Below, one piece after another: positions 39,497 to 49,555 of a stretch of 64,000 nucleotides of DNA. The number at the start of each line of letters is the position of its first letter. Within the stretch, counting starts at the first letter, position 1. The position numbers were made by a program, and so were the translations under genes. The notes under the pieces are model-generated. The model did not search any database. It was not told where the DNA came from and saw only the letters and a list, made by a program, of their open reading frames with translations. Source of the stretch: Rhodobacter sp. (GTDB lineage Bacteria > Pseudomonadota > Alphaproteobacteria > Rhodobacterales > Rhodobacteraceae); the NCBI GenBank assembly GCA_020637515.1, contig JACKKG010000002.1, forward strand, positions 1 to 64,000. Reading direction: 5' to 3'.

Positions 39497-40009
39497 TCAG
39501 ATTTCCGTCGCCTGCGACCGGCACCAGGCGACAACCGCCGCGGCGTTCTCGGGCAGGGGTTGGCCGAATCCCTGCGCAAAGGCCTGAAACCCGGGCAGAT
39601 TGTCCGGTTTCAGGCCCAGGACGACGGGCACGCCCTGCGAGAGCGCGTCGCCGATCAACGCGCGAAAGCCGCGACCCTCGATCTCGGCCTTGCCGAACTT
39701 GTTCACGATCAGCAGGCGCGGCAGAGGCGTCATCGTGCGCTGGACAAGCGCGACGGCGGTTTCCAGCCCCTCGGGGTCCAGCCGGCAACCCTGGCTGGCC
39801 TCGCCCAGAGACTGGCTGATGCGGATCACCTCGGGACGGCCCAGAACGCGCAGGTCCATGTCGCACCGCCGCGAGCCGGGGCGGTCGGTGTTCACCTGCA
39901 CCACGCCCGCCAGAGGCCAGCCTTCGGCGGCCAGCGTCGCGGCGACGTCGGCCAGCAGCCTGTCGCCCGCGCCGCGCGCCCCGGCCATGACATACCCCAG
40001 CGCGCCCAT
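39497..40009 (-). CDS. DUF2478-family protein (nucleotide-binding fold)
   Basis: A 170-residue DUF2478-like protein: MGALGYVMAGARGAGDRLLA at the N-terminus (a loose P-loop-like turn), MDLRVLGRPEVIRISQSLGE, and LLIVNKFGKAEIEGRGFR before the C-terminal PLPENAAAVVAWC. DUF2478 proteins commonly occur beside molybdenum transport or cofactor genes; here it diverges from mobA by 61 bases. Four cysteines are spread through it with no clear metal motif. The start at 40009 follows AGGGGGG. Confidence 0.75.
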   Translation of the reverse strand: MGALGYVMAGARGAGDRLLADVAATLAAEGWPLAGVVQVNTDRPGSRRCDMDLRVLGRPEVIRISQSLGEASQGCRLDPEGLETAVALVQRTMTPLPRLLIVNKFGKAEIEGRGFRALIGDALSQGVPVVLGLKPDNLPGFQAFAQGFGQPLPENAAAVVAWCRSQATEI

Positions 40010-40070
40010 GCGCCCCCCTTTGTTCCGGTTCGCTGCCCTGATAGCCTGCCCGCGACGCAGGGGAAAGACG

Positions 40071-40652
40071 ATGATCGCAGGGATCGTTCTGGCGGGCGGG
40101 CTGGGCACGCGGATGGGGGGCACCGACAAGGCCCTGATGCCGCTTGCGGGGCGGCCGATGCTGGCGCACGCGCTGGCGCGGCTGGCGCCGCAGGTTCCGC
40201 TTCTGGCGATCAGCGCGAACGGCGACCCGGCGCGCTTTGCCGCGTTCGGCCTGCCCGTCCTGGCCGACGGCGTGCCGGGCTTTCCGGGGCCGCTTGCCGG
40301 CGTTCTGGCGGGCATGGACTGGGCCGCCGCGCAGGGCGCGACGGCGGTGCTGAGTCTGGCGGCCGACACCCCGTTTCCGCCGGCCGATCTGGCGGTTCGG
40401 CTCGGCGCGGCCGGGTTCGCCATGGCCGCCAGCCCCGACACCGAGGGGCGGATGCGGCGTCACCCGACGGTCGCGCTTTGGCCCGTCCGCCTGCGCGAGG
40501 CGCTGCGCGCGGCGTTGTCGCGCGGGGAACGCAAGGTTGGCCGCTGGGCCGCCGAACAGGGCGCGGGCGTGGTCTGCTGGGATCAGCCGCCGGACCCGTT
40601 CTTCAACGTCAACACCCCCCAGGACCTGGCGCAGGCCGAGGCCCGGGCATGA
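40071..40652 (+). CDS. mobA: Molybdenum cofactor guanylyltransferase
   Basis: MobA transfers GMP to molybdopterin to make the MGD cofactor used by DMSO-reductase-family enzymes. The 193-residue protein has the nucleotidyltransferase signature LAGGLGTRMGGTDKALMPLA, the metal-binding LAADTPFPPADL and the C-terminal FFNVNTPQDLAQAEA. The start at 40071 follows GGGGAAAG. Its stop overlaps the start of the next gene as ATGA, indicating one translation unit. Confidence 0.93.
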   Translation: MIAGIVLAGGLGTRMGGTDKALMPLAGRPMLAHALARLAPQVPLLAISANGDPARFAAFGLPVLADGVPGFPGPLAGVLAGMDWAAAQGATAVLSLAADTPFPPADLAVRLGAAGFAMAASPDTEGRMRRHPTVALWPVRLREALRAALSRGERKVGRWAAEQGAGVVCWDQPPDPFFNVNTPQDLAQAEARA

Positions 40653-41491
40653 CACCGGACCGGATCGCCATTCTCGACTGGTCCGCCGCCAACCGGCCCC
40701 GGTTGGGCGCCGATTCGATCTGGCTGGGGCTGGACGATGGTCAATGCTGGAATCTTGCGACCCGGGCCCTGGCGCTGGAACGGCTGCGCGCGCTGATTGC
40801 CCAGACCCTGGCCGCCGGGCAGACCCTGCTGATCGGTGCCGATTTCGCCTTTGGCTATCCGCGGGGTTTTGCCCAGGCCCTGACCGGCCAGCCGCGGGCG
40901 ATGGCGGTCTGGGCGTGGCTGGCGCGGCATCTGAGCGACAGCGCGGACAACCGCTCGAACCGGTTCGAGGTGGCGGCGGCGATCAATGCGCGCATGCCGG
41001 GGATCGGCCCGTTCTGGTTCAACCCGACCCGGCGCGACATCGCGCATCTGCCGCGCAAGGGCCGCGCGCGCCGCGACCACGGGTTCGACGACCTGCGCAC
41101 CTGCGACCGGCAGGCGCGCGGCGCGCAATCGGTGTGGAAGCTGGGCGGCGCGGGGGCGGTCGGCTCGCAGACCCTGACCGGCATCGCCGCGCTGGAGCAC
41201 CTGCGCGGCGCCTTTCCCGGTCAGATCGCCGTCTGGCCCTTCGATCCGCCGACCCGCCCCGTGATCCTGGCCGAGGTGTTTCCCTCGATCCTGGGGGCCG
41301 AGGTGGCGGCCCGGCTGGGCCCCGGGACCGTCAAGGATCAGGTGCAGGTCCGCGTGATGGCGCGCGCGCTGGCCGCGCTGCCCACGCTCGCGCCGCTCCT
41401 CGCCCCGCCCCCGGGGCCGGCAGACGAGGGCTGGATCCTGGGCCTGGGCCACGAGACGGCGCTGCGCGACGCGCTTTGCGGCGCGCCGTAA
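40649..41491 (+). CDS. Uncharacterised conserved protein, coupled to mobA
   Basis: I do not recognise this 280-residue protein with certainty. It starts MTPDRIAILDWSAANRPRLG, and a second acidic motif is in LLIGADFAFGYPRGFAQALT. Aspartates in strand contexts (IAILDWSAA, LIGADFAF) resemble an RNase H-like fold of the DUF429 type, which is tentative. The rest (VWKLGGAGAVGSQTLTGIAA, EVFPSILGAEVAARLGPG) is Ala/Pro-rich without signal peptide. ATGA coupling to mobA suggests a role in molybdenum cofactor supply. Confidence 0.6.
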   Translation: MTPDRIAILDWSAANRPRLGADSIWLGLDDGQCWNLATRALALERLRALIAQTLAAGQTLLIGADFAFGYPRGFAQALTGQPRAMAVWAWLARHLSDSADNRSNRFEVAAAINARMPGIGPFWFNPTRRDIAHLPRKGRARRDHGFDDLRTCDRQARGAQSVWKLGGAGAVGSQTLTGIAALEHLRGAFPGQIAVWPFDPPTRPVILAEVFPSILGAEVAARLGPGTVKDQVQVRVMARALAALPTLAPLLAPPPGPADEGWILGLGHETALRDALCGAP

Positions 41492-41496
41492 CCGGG

Positions 41497-43140
41497 TCAG
41501 ACCAGGCGCGAGACCTCGACCGCGGCGCGCACGAAATCGGCGAACAGGGGGTGCGGTTTGAAGGGTTTCGACTTCAACTCGGGGTGGAACTGGACGCCGA
41601 TGAACCACGGGTGGCCGCGATGCTCGACAATCTCGGGCAGACGGCCGTCGGGCGACATGCCGGAAAAATGCAGCCCGCAGGCTTCCAGCTTGTCGCGGTA
41701 GCGGATGTCCACTTCGTAGCGGTGGCGGTGGCGTTCCTCGATCCGGGTGCTGCCATAGACCTGGGCGACCAGCGATTCGCTGTCCAGCGCCGCGTCATAG
41801 GCGCCCAGCCGCATCGTGCCGCCCTTGTCGTCGCCGACCTTGCGTTCGACGACATGGTTGCCCTGCACCCATTCCTTGAGGTGATAGACCACCGGTTCGA
41901 ACCGTCTGGCGCCGCGTTCGTGGTCGAATTCCTCGGATCCCGCGTTCTCGATGCCGGCGAGGTTGCGCGCGGCCTCGATCACCGCCATCTGCATCCCCAG
42001 GCAAATGCCCAGGTAGGGGATCTTCTTCTCACGCGCCCATTGCGCGGCACGGATCTTTCCCTCGGTGCCGCGCTCGCCGAAGCCCCCGGGCACAAGAACC
42101 GCGTGGAACCCTTCCAGCACCGCCGTGGGGTCGCCCTTTTCAAAGAGCTCGGCATCGATCCACTCGGCCTTGACCTTGACCCGGTTGGCCATGCCGCCGT
42201 GGGTCAGGGCCTCGGCGATGGATTTGTAGGCGTCTTCGAGCTGCGTGTATTTCCCGACCACCGCGATGCGCACCTGCCCCTCGGCGTGGGTCAAGCGGTC
42301 CATGACGTCCTCCCACCGGGCCAGGTTGGGGCGCGGCGCGGGGGTGATGCCAAAGGCGTCCAGCACCGCCTGATCCAGCCCTTCGCGGTGATAGGCCAGC
42401 GGCGCCTCGTAGATGGTTTTCAGGTCGTAGGCGGGGATCACGGCCTCAGGGCGGACGTTGCAAAACAGCGCGATCTTGGCGCGTTCCTTTTCGGGGATCG
42501 GGTGTTCGGACCGGCAGACCAGCACATCGGGGGCCAGGCCGATGGATTGCAGTTCCTTGACCGAATGCTGCGTCGGCTTGGTCTTCAACTCGCCCGAGGC
42601 CGCCAGATAGGGCAGCAACGTCAGGTGCATCAGGATCGACTGGCCGCGCGGGCGTTCGTGGATGAACTGGCGGATCGCCTCGAAGAAGGGCAGGCCTTCG
42701 ATGTCGCCCACCGTGCCGCCGATCTCGCAGAGCATGAAATCGACCTCGTCGTCGCCGATGCGCAGGAAATCCTTGATCTCGTTGGTCACGTGGGGAACCA
42801 CCTGGATCGTCTTGCCCAGGTAATCGCCGCGGCGTTCCTTTTCGAGAACGTTGGAATAGATCCGCCCCGAGGAAATCGAATCCGTCTTGCGCGCGGGCAC
42901 GCCGGTGAATCGCTCGTAATGGCCGAGGTCCAGGTCGGTTTCGGCGCCATCGTCCGTGACGAACACCTCGCCGTGTTCGAAAGGCGACATGGTGCCCGGA
43001 TCGACGTTCAGATAGGGGTCCAGCTTGCGCAACCGGACGGTAAAGCCCCGGGCCTGCAACAGCGCGCCCAGCGCGGCCGAGGCCAGCCCCTTGCCCAGGC
43101 TGGACACCACGCCGCCGGTGATGAAGACATAGCGCGCCAT
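41497..43140 (-). CDS. pyrG: CTP synthase
   Basis: PyrG aminates UTP to CTP with ATP and glutamine. The 547-residue protein shows the synthetase domain start [38 protein letters not shown], and a class I glutamine amidotransferase domain with the catalytic cysteine in [18 protein letters not shown] and the histidine near the C-terminus ([12 protein letters not shown]). Length is normal. It converges with the 280-residue gene downstream of mobA (5 bases between stops) and lies 138 bases after secG. Confidence 0.98.
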   Translation of the reverse strand: MARYVFITGGVVSSLGKGLASAALGALLQARGFTVRLRKLDPYLNVDPGTMSPFEHGEVFVTDDGAETDLDLGHYERFTGVPARKTDSISSGRIYSNVLEKERRGDYLGKTIQVVPHVTNEIKDFLRIGDDEVDFMLCEIGGTVGDIEGLPFFEAIRQFIHERPRGQSILMHLTLLPYLAASGELKTKPTQHSVKELQSIGLAPDVLVCRSEHPIPEKERAKIALFCNVRPEAVIPAYDLKTIYEAPLAYHREGLDQAVLDAFGITPAPRPNLARWEDVMDRLTHAEGQVRIAVVGKYTQLEDAYKSIAEALTHGGMANRVKVKAEWIDAELFEKGDPTAVLEGFHAVLVPGGFGERGTEGKIRAAQWAREKKIPYLGICLGMQMAVIEAARNLAGIENAGSEEFDHERGARRFEPVVYHLKEWVQGNHVVERKVGDDKGGTMRLGAYDAALDSESLVAQVYGSTRIEERHRHRYEVDIRYRDKLEACGLHFSGMSPDGRLPEIVEHRGHPWFIGVQFHPELKSKPFKPHPLFADFVRAAVEVSRLV

Positions 43141-43278
43141 GCTGGAAACTCCCGTGTTCGTCGCAGCAAAAAGAAACGGATCACGGGAGTCGGGATATAC
43201 CCCAAGTCCCGGCTCTCCGCAAGACGGACGCAACATGCAGCGTCAACGGACCGTCCGGCCCAAAATCTAGGTAATGGC

Positions 43279-43647
43279 TCAGTTGCCGCGCGGGGGCAGG
43301 ACCGGGCTGTCGCCGGCCGGGGGCAACTGGACATCGGGCAGTTGCACATCGGGCGTCGCGGGGGCGGGTGCCGGCGCGGTTGCCGGGGCGGACACGCCCA
43401 GTCGCTCAAGCACCGACGTTTCCGCCGAATTCGAGGCCCCGATCACCGTCAGCGCCAGCGAGGTGCAGATGAAGGCCGCGGCGAATGCCCAGGTCAGTTT
43501 GGCCAGCCCCGTCATCGGCGGGCGACCCGCCTGCGGGCCCATCGACCCGCCGATCCCCAGACCGCCGCCTTCCGACCGCTGAAGCAACACGACGCCCATC
43601 AGCGACAGCGCCAGGACAAGGTGGATGATCAGGACGACAGTCTGCAT
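43279..43647 (-). CDS. secG: Preprotein translocase subunit SecG
   Basis: SecG is the small third subunit of SecYEG. The 122-residue protein starts [20 protein letters not shown], has the conserved [13 protein letters not shown] and a second hydrophobic helix ([20 protein letters not shown]). A proline-rich C-terminal tail ([20 protein letters not shown]) is longer than in E. coli, a common alphaproteobacterial extension. It precedes pyrG on the same strand. Confidence 0.95.
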   Translation of the reverse strand: MQTVVLIIHLVLALSLMGVVLLQRSEGGGLGIGGSMGPQAGRPPMTGLAKLTWAFAAAFICTSLALTVIGASNSAETSVLERLGVSAPATAPAPAPATPDVQLPDVQLPPAGDSPVLPPRGN

Positions 43648-43724
43648 GGGGCGGCCTTTGCAACGGTTCGCGCCTATCTATGCCCAGCGGGAATAGGGTG
43701 CAAGCCCTTTGGCCGCGGCTTTGG

Positions 43725-44108
43725 TCAGGGCGCGGCCTCGCAAACGGCCGACAGTTTGTTGCCGTCGGGGTCGCGCAGATAGGCGGCGTAGAAATGCGGA
43801 CCATAGGCGCGCAGGCCCGGCGCGCCCTCGTCCCGGCCACCATGGGCCAGCCCGGCGGCGTGAAACGCATCGACCGCCGCGCGCGAGGGGGCGACGAAAC
43901 AGGCCATCGTGCCGTTGCCCGCGCTGGCCGGCCGCCCGTCATACGGCGCGTTGATCCAGAAATCGCAGTGATCCGCGCCCGGCCGGCCATAGCCGCAGCC
44001 GTTCGGGTCGGTTTCCAGCCGCGCATAGCCCAGCGCGCCCAGAACCGGATCGTAGAACCGCGCCGCGCGCGCCGGATCGTCGGTGCCAAAGGTCAGGTAA
44101 CCGAGCAT
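43725..44108 (-). CDS. VOC-superfamily (glyoxalase/dioxygenase-like) protein
   Basis: A 127-residue VOC-fold protein: [20 protein letters not shown] at the N-terminus, [17 protein letters not shown] in the middle, and the C-terminal [18 protein letters not shown], whose DPDGNKL turn is characteristic. Metal ligands in VOC proteins vary; here a candidate His is in ADHCDF and a Glu near the C-terminus. Substrate unknown. It starts 6 bases after the upstream small membrane-protein gene. Confidence 0.85.
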   Translation of the reverse strand: MLGYLTFGTDDPARAARFYDPVLGALGYARLETDPNGCGYGRPGADHCDFWINAPYDGRPASAGNGTMACFVAPSRAAVDAFHAAGLAHGGRDEGAPGLRAYGPHFYAAYLRDPDGNKLSAVCEAAP

Positions 44109-44114
44109 CGCGGG

Positions 44115-44513
44115 TCACACCTCGTCCACGTCATCCACATCTGCCTGCCCGCTGATTCGCCGTCTCAGGATCGACCAGCTCAGCCCGATCCCCAGCACCA
44201 GCGAGGCCGCGACGATCCCCAGCCACTGGTTCATCACGGGATTGTCGGCCCTGAGCACCCCCCAATCGACCAGCACCCAGATCAGCGCCGCGAACACCGC
44301 CGCCACCAGCGCCATGCCGATCGGCCCGATCGAGCGCAGCGTGGCGCGCAGGTAGACGATATAGCCGACCGCCAGCAGCAACCCGCCCAGAACGGCCAGC
44401 GGCATCTGCGCCTGCCAGTTCCGCTCGGCCCAGCGCAGGTAGTTCCACGACGTCGGGTTCCAGGTCAGCGCCAGCAACACGAAGGCGATCGCCCAGCGGG
44501 AAAGAATGGCCAT
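44115..44513 (-). CDS. DUF6524-like small membrane protein
   Basis: A 132-residue protein with four hydrophobic segments: [60 protein letters not shown] and [20 protein letters not shown], then a charged tail ending DVDDVDEV. The [11 protein letters not shown] segment is characteristic of a Rhodobacterales family I know as DUF6524. No function is assigned. It precedes the VOC gene by 6 bases and diverges from purA. Confidence 0.75.
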   Translation of the reverse strand: MAILSRWAIAFVLLALTWNPTSWNYLRWAERNWQAQMPLAVLGGLLLAVGYIVYLRATLRSIGPIGMALVAAVFAALIWVLVDWGVLRADNPVMNQWLGIVAASLVLGIGLSWSILRRRISGQADVDDVDEV

Positions 44514-44681
44514 GCGGGGGCTCCTTGTCCGGTTCGTTCCCTTCGTGCCAACTGCCGGCGCCCCTGTCCAGAGCGGGCTTTGCGCCCGCCTCGGGCCCGG
44601 TGGGGCGAAAAGACTGTTTCGCTGCACCGCACACATCGCTATAGAACGCTCGGCTTCAGCAAACCGGGAAGGATTCCTGTC

Positions 44682-45980
44682 ATGGCCAATGTTGTTGTCG
44701 TGGGCGCCCAGTGGGGCGACGAGGGCAAAGGCAAGATCGTCGATTGGCTCAGTGAGCGCGCGGATGTGATCGCGCGGTTCCAGGGCGGGCACAACGCCGG
44801 CCACACGCTGGTCATCGATGGCAAGGTCTACAAGCTCAACGCGCTGCCCTCGGGCGTGGTGCGCGGCGGCAAACTGTCGGTCATCGGCAACGGCGTGGTT
44901 CTGGACCCCTGGCACCTGGTGACCGAGATCGCCAAGATCCGTGAACAGGGCGTCGAGATCAGTCCCGAAACGCTGATGATCGCCGAGAACACGCCGCTGA
45001 TCATGCCCTATCACGGCGAGTTGGACCGCGCGCGCGAGGCCTCGGCCGCCGACAGCAAGGCCAAGATCGGCACCACCGGGCGCGGTATCGGCCCGGCCTA
45101 TGAGGACAAGGTCGGCCGCCGGGTGATCCGCGTGGCGGATCTGGCCGACCCGGCGACGCTGGAACTGCGCGTGGACCGCGCGCTGATGCATCACAACCCG
45201 CTGCGCGCCGGTCTGGGGCTGGAGCCGATCGACCGTGACGCCACCGTGGCGATGCTGAACGCGATCGCGCCGCAGATCCTGCCCTATGCGGCCCCGGTCT
45301 GGAAGGTGATGAACGACATGCGCCGCGCCGGCAAACGCATCCTGTTCGAGGGCGCGCAGGGATCGCTTCTGGATATCGACTTCGGCACCTACCCCTATGT
45401 CACCTCGTCGAACGTGATCGCCGGTCAGGCCGCGACCGGCGTGGGCATGGGACCGAACGCGATCGATTTCGTGCTGGGCATCGTCAAGGCCTATACCACC
45501 CGCGTGGGCGAGGGCCCCTTCCCCACCGAATTGTTCGACGCCGATGGCGAGCGTCTGGGCACCCGCGGGCATGAATTCGGCACCGTCACCGGCCGCAAGC
45601 GCCGCTGCGGCTGGTTCGACGCCGCGCTGGTTCGCCAGACCTGCGCGATTTCCGGCATCAACGGCATCGCGCTGACCAAGCTCGACGTGCTCGACGGGTT
45701 CGAGACGCTGAAGATCTGCGTCGGCTATGCACTGGACGGGCAGCGGCTGGACTATCTGCCCACCGCCGCCGACCAGCAGGCGCGCTGCACCCCGATCTAC
45801 GAGGAGATCGAGGGCTGGTCGCAATCGACCGAGGGTGCGCGCAGCTGGGCCGACCTGCCAGGCGCGGCGATCAAGTATGTCCGCCGGATCGAGGAGTTGA
45901 TCCAGTGCCCCGTGGCGCTGCTCTCGACCTCGCCCGAGCGCGAAGACACGATCCTTGTCACCGACCCGTTCGCGGACTGA
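44682..45980 (+). CDS. purA: Adenylosuccinate synthetase
   Basis: PurA makes adenylosuccinate from IMP, GTP and aspartate in AMP synthesis. The 432-residue protein begins [20 protein letters not shown] with the GTP-binding QWGDEGKGK and the catalytic [10 protein letters not shown], then [32 protein letters not shown] and the C-terminal TSPEREDTI. The start at 44682 has a purine-rich GGGAAGGA before it; a TATAGA at 44640-44645 is a plausible -10 but I see no strong -35. The DUF2842 gene follows by 3 bases. Confidence 0.98.
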   Translation: MANVVVVGAQWGDEGKGKIVDWLSERADVIARFQGGHNAGHTLVIDGKVYKLNALPSGVVRGGKLSVIGNGVVLDPWHLVTEIAKIREQGVEISPETLMIAENTPLIMPYHGELDRAREASAADSKAKIGTTGRGIGPAYEDKVGRRVIRVADLADPATLELRVDRALMHHNPLRAGLGLEPIDRDATVAMLNAIAPQILPYAAPVWKVMNDMRRAGKRILFEGAQGSLLDIDFGTYPYVTSSNVIAGQAATGVGMGPNAIDFVLGIVKAYTTRVGEGPFPTELFDADGERLGTRGHEFGTVTGRKRRCGWFDAALVRQTCAISGINGIALTKLDVLDGFETLKICVGYALDGQRLDYLPTAADQQARCTPIYEEIEGWSQSTEGARSWADLPGAAIKYVRRIEELIQCPVALLSTSPEREDTILVTDPFAD

Positions 45981-45983
45981 ACC

Positions 45984-46229
45984 ATGGCCCTGTCCTACAA
46001 AGCGCGCCGCCGCTGGTCCCTGTTCGTGCTGGTGGTCGCCCTGCCGGCCTATATCGTTGTCGCGGTCAGCCTCATGGGGTTGGCGCAACGGCTGTTCGGG
46101 CGGCCCCCGATCCTGGCCGAGCTGGCGATCTACGTGGGCCTGGGCGTGCTTTGGGCGTTCCCGCTGAAGGCGGTGTTCAAGGGCGTCGGCCAGGCGGACC
46201 CCGCCGAATCCGGCAGGAACGGGGACTAG
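45984..46229 (+). CDS. DUF2842-family membrane protein
   Basis: An 81-residue protein of the DUF2842 family, typical of alphaproteobacteria: MALSYKARRRWSLFVLVVAL, PAYIVVAVSLMGLAQRLFGR and ILAELAIYVGLGVLWAFPLK, with two hydrophobic helices and the conserved GLGVLWAFPLKAVFKGVG. The function is unknown. It starts 3 bases after purA and is followed by a strong terminator. Confidence 0.9.
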   Translation: MALSYKARRRWSLFVLVVALPAYIVVAVSLMGLAQRLFGRPPILAELAIYVGLGVLWAFPLKAVFKGVGQADPAESGRNGD

Positions 46230-46262
46230 ACCCCGCCGCCCGCGCCGCGCCGCCCGTCAGCG

Positions 46263-46293
46263 AAAAAGGCACCGCCTGCGCGGTGCCTTTTGT
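46263..46293. terminator. Bidirectional intrinsic terminator
   Basis: Hairpin AAAGGCACCGC-CTGC-GCGGTGCCTTT, with A-runs upstream and T-runs downstream on both strands. It lies between the convergent DUF2842 and coiled-coil genes and can serve both. Confidence 0.9.
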
Positions 46294-46326
46294 CGTTTCC
46301 GGGGGCCCTGTCCAGGGTCCGGCGGG

Positions 46327-48726
46327 TCAGCCCTGCGCAAAGCGGCGGGCCTGCTCGCCGAATTCCGAATCGCGCGACAGTTCGAATTGCCCCCGGCGCG
46401 AGCGTTGCATCGTGCCCTGCCGCATCAGCGTGCCAAAGGTGCGCAGCAGGTTCTCGCGCGAGCGGGTCATCGGCTGGCCGGTCGCCACGACGTGACGCAT
46501 GACCTGCGGGCGCGTGAATTCCTCCAGCCCCTCGACATGCGTGACATAGGCAGCCGCGGCCTCGGTCAGTTCGGCCAGCGTGGTCAGGTGCATCGGCCCC
46601 ACGAAATCGGTGAAGGCCTTGCCGCGCGGGGCGGCGGGCGCGGGCGTGTCCTCGTCGAAGAGTTCCTCCATCGCCAGCGCACCCGTGGCGATCCGGCGCG
46701 GACGGACGGCCTCGGCCTCGCTTTGGGCGGGGCGGTCGATGCGCTGTTCGCTGACCAGCACCAGGGGCGGCTGGGCGTTGCGCGGCCGTTCGGTGCGTTG
46801 GGCCTGGGGCCGGCTGGGGCGCCGCGGCGTGCCATCGTCGCTGCCCTCGGCCGCCGGGCGGCGCACGGTGCGTTCCAGATCCTGGCGATAGCGGGCGATC
46901 TCGGCGCGTTCCTCGTCCTCGGGATTGCGCGCGGCGCCGGCCTCTTCGTCGGCACGGGTCGCCACGACCGCGGCCTTGAGGTGCGAGATGGTCGATTGCC
47001 GGCGCTGGGCCTCGGCCCCGGACAGGTGCGAATCGGCCTCGGTGATGAGCCGATCCATCGAGGCATCCGCCTCGCTGTTCAGCGCGGCGCGGCGCAGGCG
47101 CTCGGCCCGGCGCTGGGCCTCGGCGTCGCGTTCGACCGCCGCCAGTTCGGCGACCAGTCCGGCCTCGTCCTCGGCGCCCAAGCCGGTGTCGCCCAGGGCC
47201 TCGACGACGCGGCGCTCGATCGCGGCCTCGTCGATCTCGTCCTCGGCGATCAGGTCGCGCGGATCGGCCGAGTCGTCGTCCTCGTCGGCCAGATCCTCGG
47301 CCACCCCGGACCTTGCGGCGGCGGTATCCTCGACGGAACCGGCATCGGCAAAGGCGGCCAGCGCGGCGCGCACGGTGTCTTGCGTATCGGTCTGCGGGGC
47401 GGCTTCGGTCGCCGGGGTGGGCGACGTCGGGGCCAGGGCGGCGGCGGCTTCCGGGGTCGCGGCCGCAACCGCCGCCAGAAGCGCCGCTTCGGACAGGCCG
47501 TCGGTGCGTTCCGGCGCCTGGCGCGCCGCCTCGGTCGCCGGAGCGGCGGCACCAGGCGCGGCCTGTTCGCGGGCTTGCGGTTGGGCCGCGGTCTGGGCAG
47601 GCGTCTGGGCCAGCGTCTGGGCCGGGGCCGCGGGCTGCCCGGGACGGACGACCACCACGCGGCGACGCGGGGCCGCCGGCTGTTCAGCGTCAGCGGCGGG
47701 CTGCGCGCCGCGCTCGGCATTGCGGCGGGCGATATCCGCGCGGACCGACTCTTCCAGGCGGCGCCGTTCGGCGGCCAGCCGATCGCTGTCGGCGTCGCGG
47801 AAAGGTTCGGGCTGCGCCTCGGTGGTGCCCTCGTCCGCGAGATCGTCCGAGGTGGCCGGCGCCACAGCCCGGGCGGCCTCCTCGGCGGCGAGGCGTTCAG
47901 CCTCAACACGGGCGGCCTCCTCGGCGGCGAGGCGTTCGGCCTCAACCCGGGTGGCTTCCTCAGCGGCGGCGCGCTCGGCTTCAACCCGGGCGGCCTCCTC
48001 AGCGGCGGCGCGCTCGGCTTCAACCCGGGCGGCCTCCTCGGCGGCGAGGCGTTCAGCCTCAACACGGGCGGCCTCCTCGGCGGCGGCGCGCTCGGCTTCA
48101 AACCGGGCGGCTTCCTCGGCGGCGAGGCGTTCGGATTCGACAATGGTGTCTTCGGGGGTTTCTTCGGGCGCGTGCATCAGCGTCGCGACGGGCTCGTCGT
48201 CGTCGCTGGTCTCGAAGGCGCGGACCTGGGCGACGGCGGCGCGGATGCGTTGCAGTTTGGCCGAGATACCGCTCAGCGCCGCGCCATCGTCTGCCGCGTC
48301 GTCGGCGGGGAGGGCGGCGGCGAGGGCGGCGGCAGGCACGACCGGGGCGGCTGCGACGGCCGCGTCGGCGCCAGCCCGCACGGCGTTGCGGGCGTGGGAC
48401 CGACCGCCGCGCACATCGGCATGTCTCTCAGCGGGGATCCCGGCCTGCGCCGCCCCCTCGGCGTCGGAGTCGATCTGCGGGCGCAGTATGACGCCGTTGT
48501 CCTCGATCTTGGCATCGACGCGGCGCTTGATCTCGCGCTCGGCGATGCGGTGCAGCATTTCGGCGTCGGGCGTCGGCGGCTCGGCCCCGAAATACCGGTC
48601 CTCGGCGGCCAGATCGCGGAAATACTCGGCAATCGCCTTCATCGTGTCGAACGGCTCGTCGAACCCTTCGAGCGTGCACGAGAAAGTGCCATAAGACACC
48701 GTCAGGATTTTGTTCGGACCGACCAT
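46327..48726 (-). CDS. Large Ala/Glu-rich coiled-coil protein of unknown function
   Basis: A 799-residue protein with no recognised enzyme domain. The N-terminal ~85 residues look folded ([20 protein letters not shown], then [20 protein letters not shown] and [20 protein letters not shown]). The centre is a long Ala/Glu/Arg coiled coil, including seven copies of a 13-residue unit [12 protein letters not shown][L/A], encoded by a 39-bp repeat at 47871-48138. The C-terminal ~80 residues ([20 protein letters not shown], then [20 protein letters not shown]) resemble a small winged-helix domain. It lacks a signal peptide. A structural or nucleoid/septum role is possible but unproven. The start at 48726 fits the conserved MVGPNKIL. 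Confidence 0.75.
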   Translation of the reverse strand: MVGPNKILTVSYGTFSCTLEGFDEPFDTMKAIAEYFRDLAAEDRYFGAEPPTPDAEMLHRIAEREIKRRVDAKIEDNGVILRPQIDSDAEGAAQAGIPAERHADVRGGRSHARNAVRAGADAAVAAAPVVPAAALAAALPADDAADDGAALSGISAKLQRIRAAVAQVRAFETSDDDEPVATLMHAPEETPEDTIVESERLAAEEAARFEAERAAAEEAARVEAERLAAEEAARVEAERAAAEEAARVEAERAAAEEATRVEAERLAAEEAARVEAERLAAEEAARAVAPATSDDLADEGTTEAQPEPFRDADSDRLAAERRRLEESVRADIARRNAERGAQPAADAEQPAAPRRRVVVVRPGQPAAPAQTLAQTPAQTAAQPQAREQAAPGAAAPATEAARQAPERTDGLSEAALLAAVAAATPEAAAALAPTSPTPATEAAPQTDTQDTVRAALAAFADAGSVEDTAAARSGVAEDLADEDDDSADPRDLIAEDEIDEAAIERRVVEALGDTGLGAEDEAGLVAELAAVERDAEAQRRAERLRRAALNSEADASMDRLITEADSHLSGAEAQRRQSTISHLKAAVVATRADEEAGAARNPEDEERAEIARYRQDLERTVRRPAAEGSDDGTPRRPSRPQAQRTERPRNAQPPLVLVSEQRIDRPAQSEAEAVRPRRIATGALAMEELFDEDTPAPAAPRGKAFTDFVGPMHLTTLAELTEAAAAYVTHVEGLEEFTRPQVMRHVVATGQPMTRSRENLLRTFGTLMRQGTMQRSRRGQFELSRDSEFGEQARRFAQG
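47871..48138 (-). repeat. 39-bp tandem repeat inside the coiled-coil gene
   Basis: About seven consecutive 39-base units (GGCGGCCTCCTCGGCGGCG..GCGYTCRGCYTCAAMMCG on the plus strand) encode the 13-residue coil unit [12 protein letters not shown] plus Leu or Ala. Two unit types alternate. Length change in whole units would keep frame. Confidence 0.9.
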
Positions 48727-48862
48727 ACGCTTAAGTCCCCTATTACTTTCAAGCCCGACAGTGCCTGCCTCAGGGTGCGCCAGTATGAAACGCGCAAGGT
48801 AATTTCTTGATCGGATTGTGGCGCAGCTTGCCTTCCCGCGCCGCAATTGACAAGAAAACCCT

Positions 48863-49555
48863 ATGTCGGACCCTTTTGCAAAAGCCCCGGGCATCACGTT
48901 GGTGGGAGGTGGCGCCTCCAGCGCCGAGGCCCTGACCCGCGCCCTCGCCCGCGCGCCCCGCCTGATCGCGGTGGATGGCGGCGCCGACGCCGCGCTGGCC
49001 ATGGGACACCTGCCAGACCTGGCGACCGGCGATTTCGATTCGATCAGCCCCCGGGCCCGGGCCGCGCTGGGCCCCGACCGCCTGCGCCATACCCCCGATC
49101 AGGAGGAAACCGACTTTGACAAGGCGCTGGCGTTTGTCGACGCGCCCTTTGCCCTGGCGGTCGGCTTTACCGGCGCGCGGCTGGACCACACGCTGGCGGC
49201 GATGAGCACACTTCTGCGCAACCCGTCGCGCCGCGTGATCCTGGACACCGGCCACGACCTGTGCCTGCTGTGCCCGCCCCGGCTGGCGCTGTCGCTGCCC
49301 CGGGGCACGCGGGTCTCGCTGTATCCGACGGCGCCGATGCGCTGCGACTCGGTGGGGTTGCGCTGGCCCACCTCGCCGCTGCATTTCGCCCCGGACGCCC
49401 GCATCGGCACCTCGAACGCGGCGACCGGCGGACCTGTGGTGCTGACCCCCGATGGCCCGTCGATGCTGCTGCTGCTGCCGGTCAGCGAACTGGACGAACT
49501 GCTGGCGGCGCTTGCCGGCGCGCCGCTCTGGCCAGATGCCGCTCACGCGCGATGA
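48863..49555 (+). CDS. thiN: Thiamine pyrophosphokinase
   Basis: TPK makes thiamine pyrophosphate directly from thiamine and ATP. The 230-residue protein shows the family motifs [51 protein letters not shown] and [18 protein letters not shown], with [12 protein letters not shown] in the C-terminal domain. Length fits single-chain TPK. It pairs functionally with thiBPQ elsewhere in the window, but I see no riboswitch here. The last 74 bases overlap the convergent DMT gene. Confidence 0.92.
   Translation: MSDPFAKAPGITLVGGGASSAEALTRALARAPRLIAVDGGADAALAMGHLPDLATGDFDSISPRARAALGPDRLRHTPDQEETDFDKALAFVDAPFALAVGFTGARLDHTLAAMSTLLRNPSRRVILDTGHDLCLLCPPRLALSLPRGTRVSLYPTAPMRCDSVGLRWPTSPLHFAPDARIGTSNAATGGPVVLTPDGPSMLLLLPVSELDELLAALAGAPLWPDAAHAR

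Noticed and set aside
47871..48138. Tandem 39-base repeats as a possible CRISPR array
   Set aside because: The units are contiguous with no spacers, vary by codon-level changes and encode a regular coil; no cas genes are near.
46387..48810. An 807-codon plus-strand open frame across the coiled-coil gene
   Set aside because: It mirrors the repeats of the coiled-coil gene on the other strand; the minus-strand frame has the folded ends and a sensible start.
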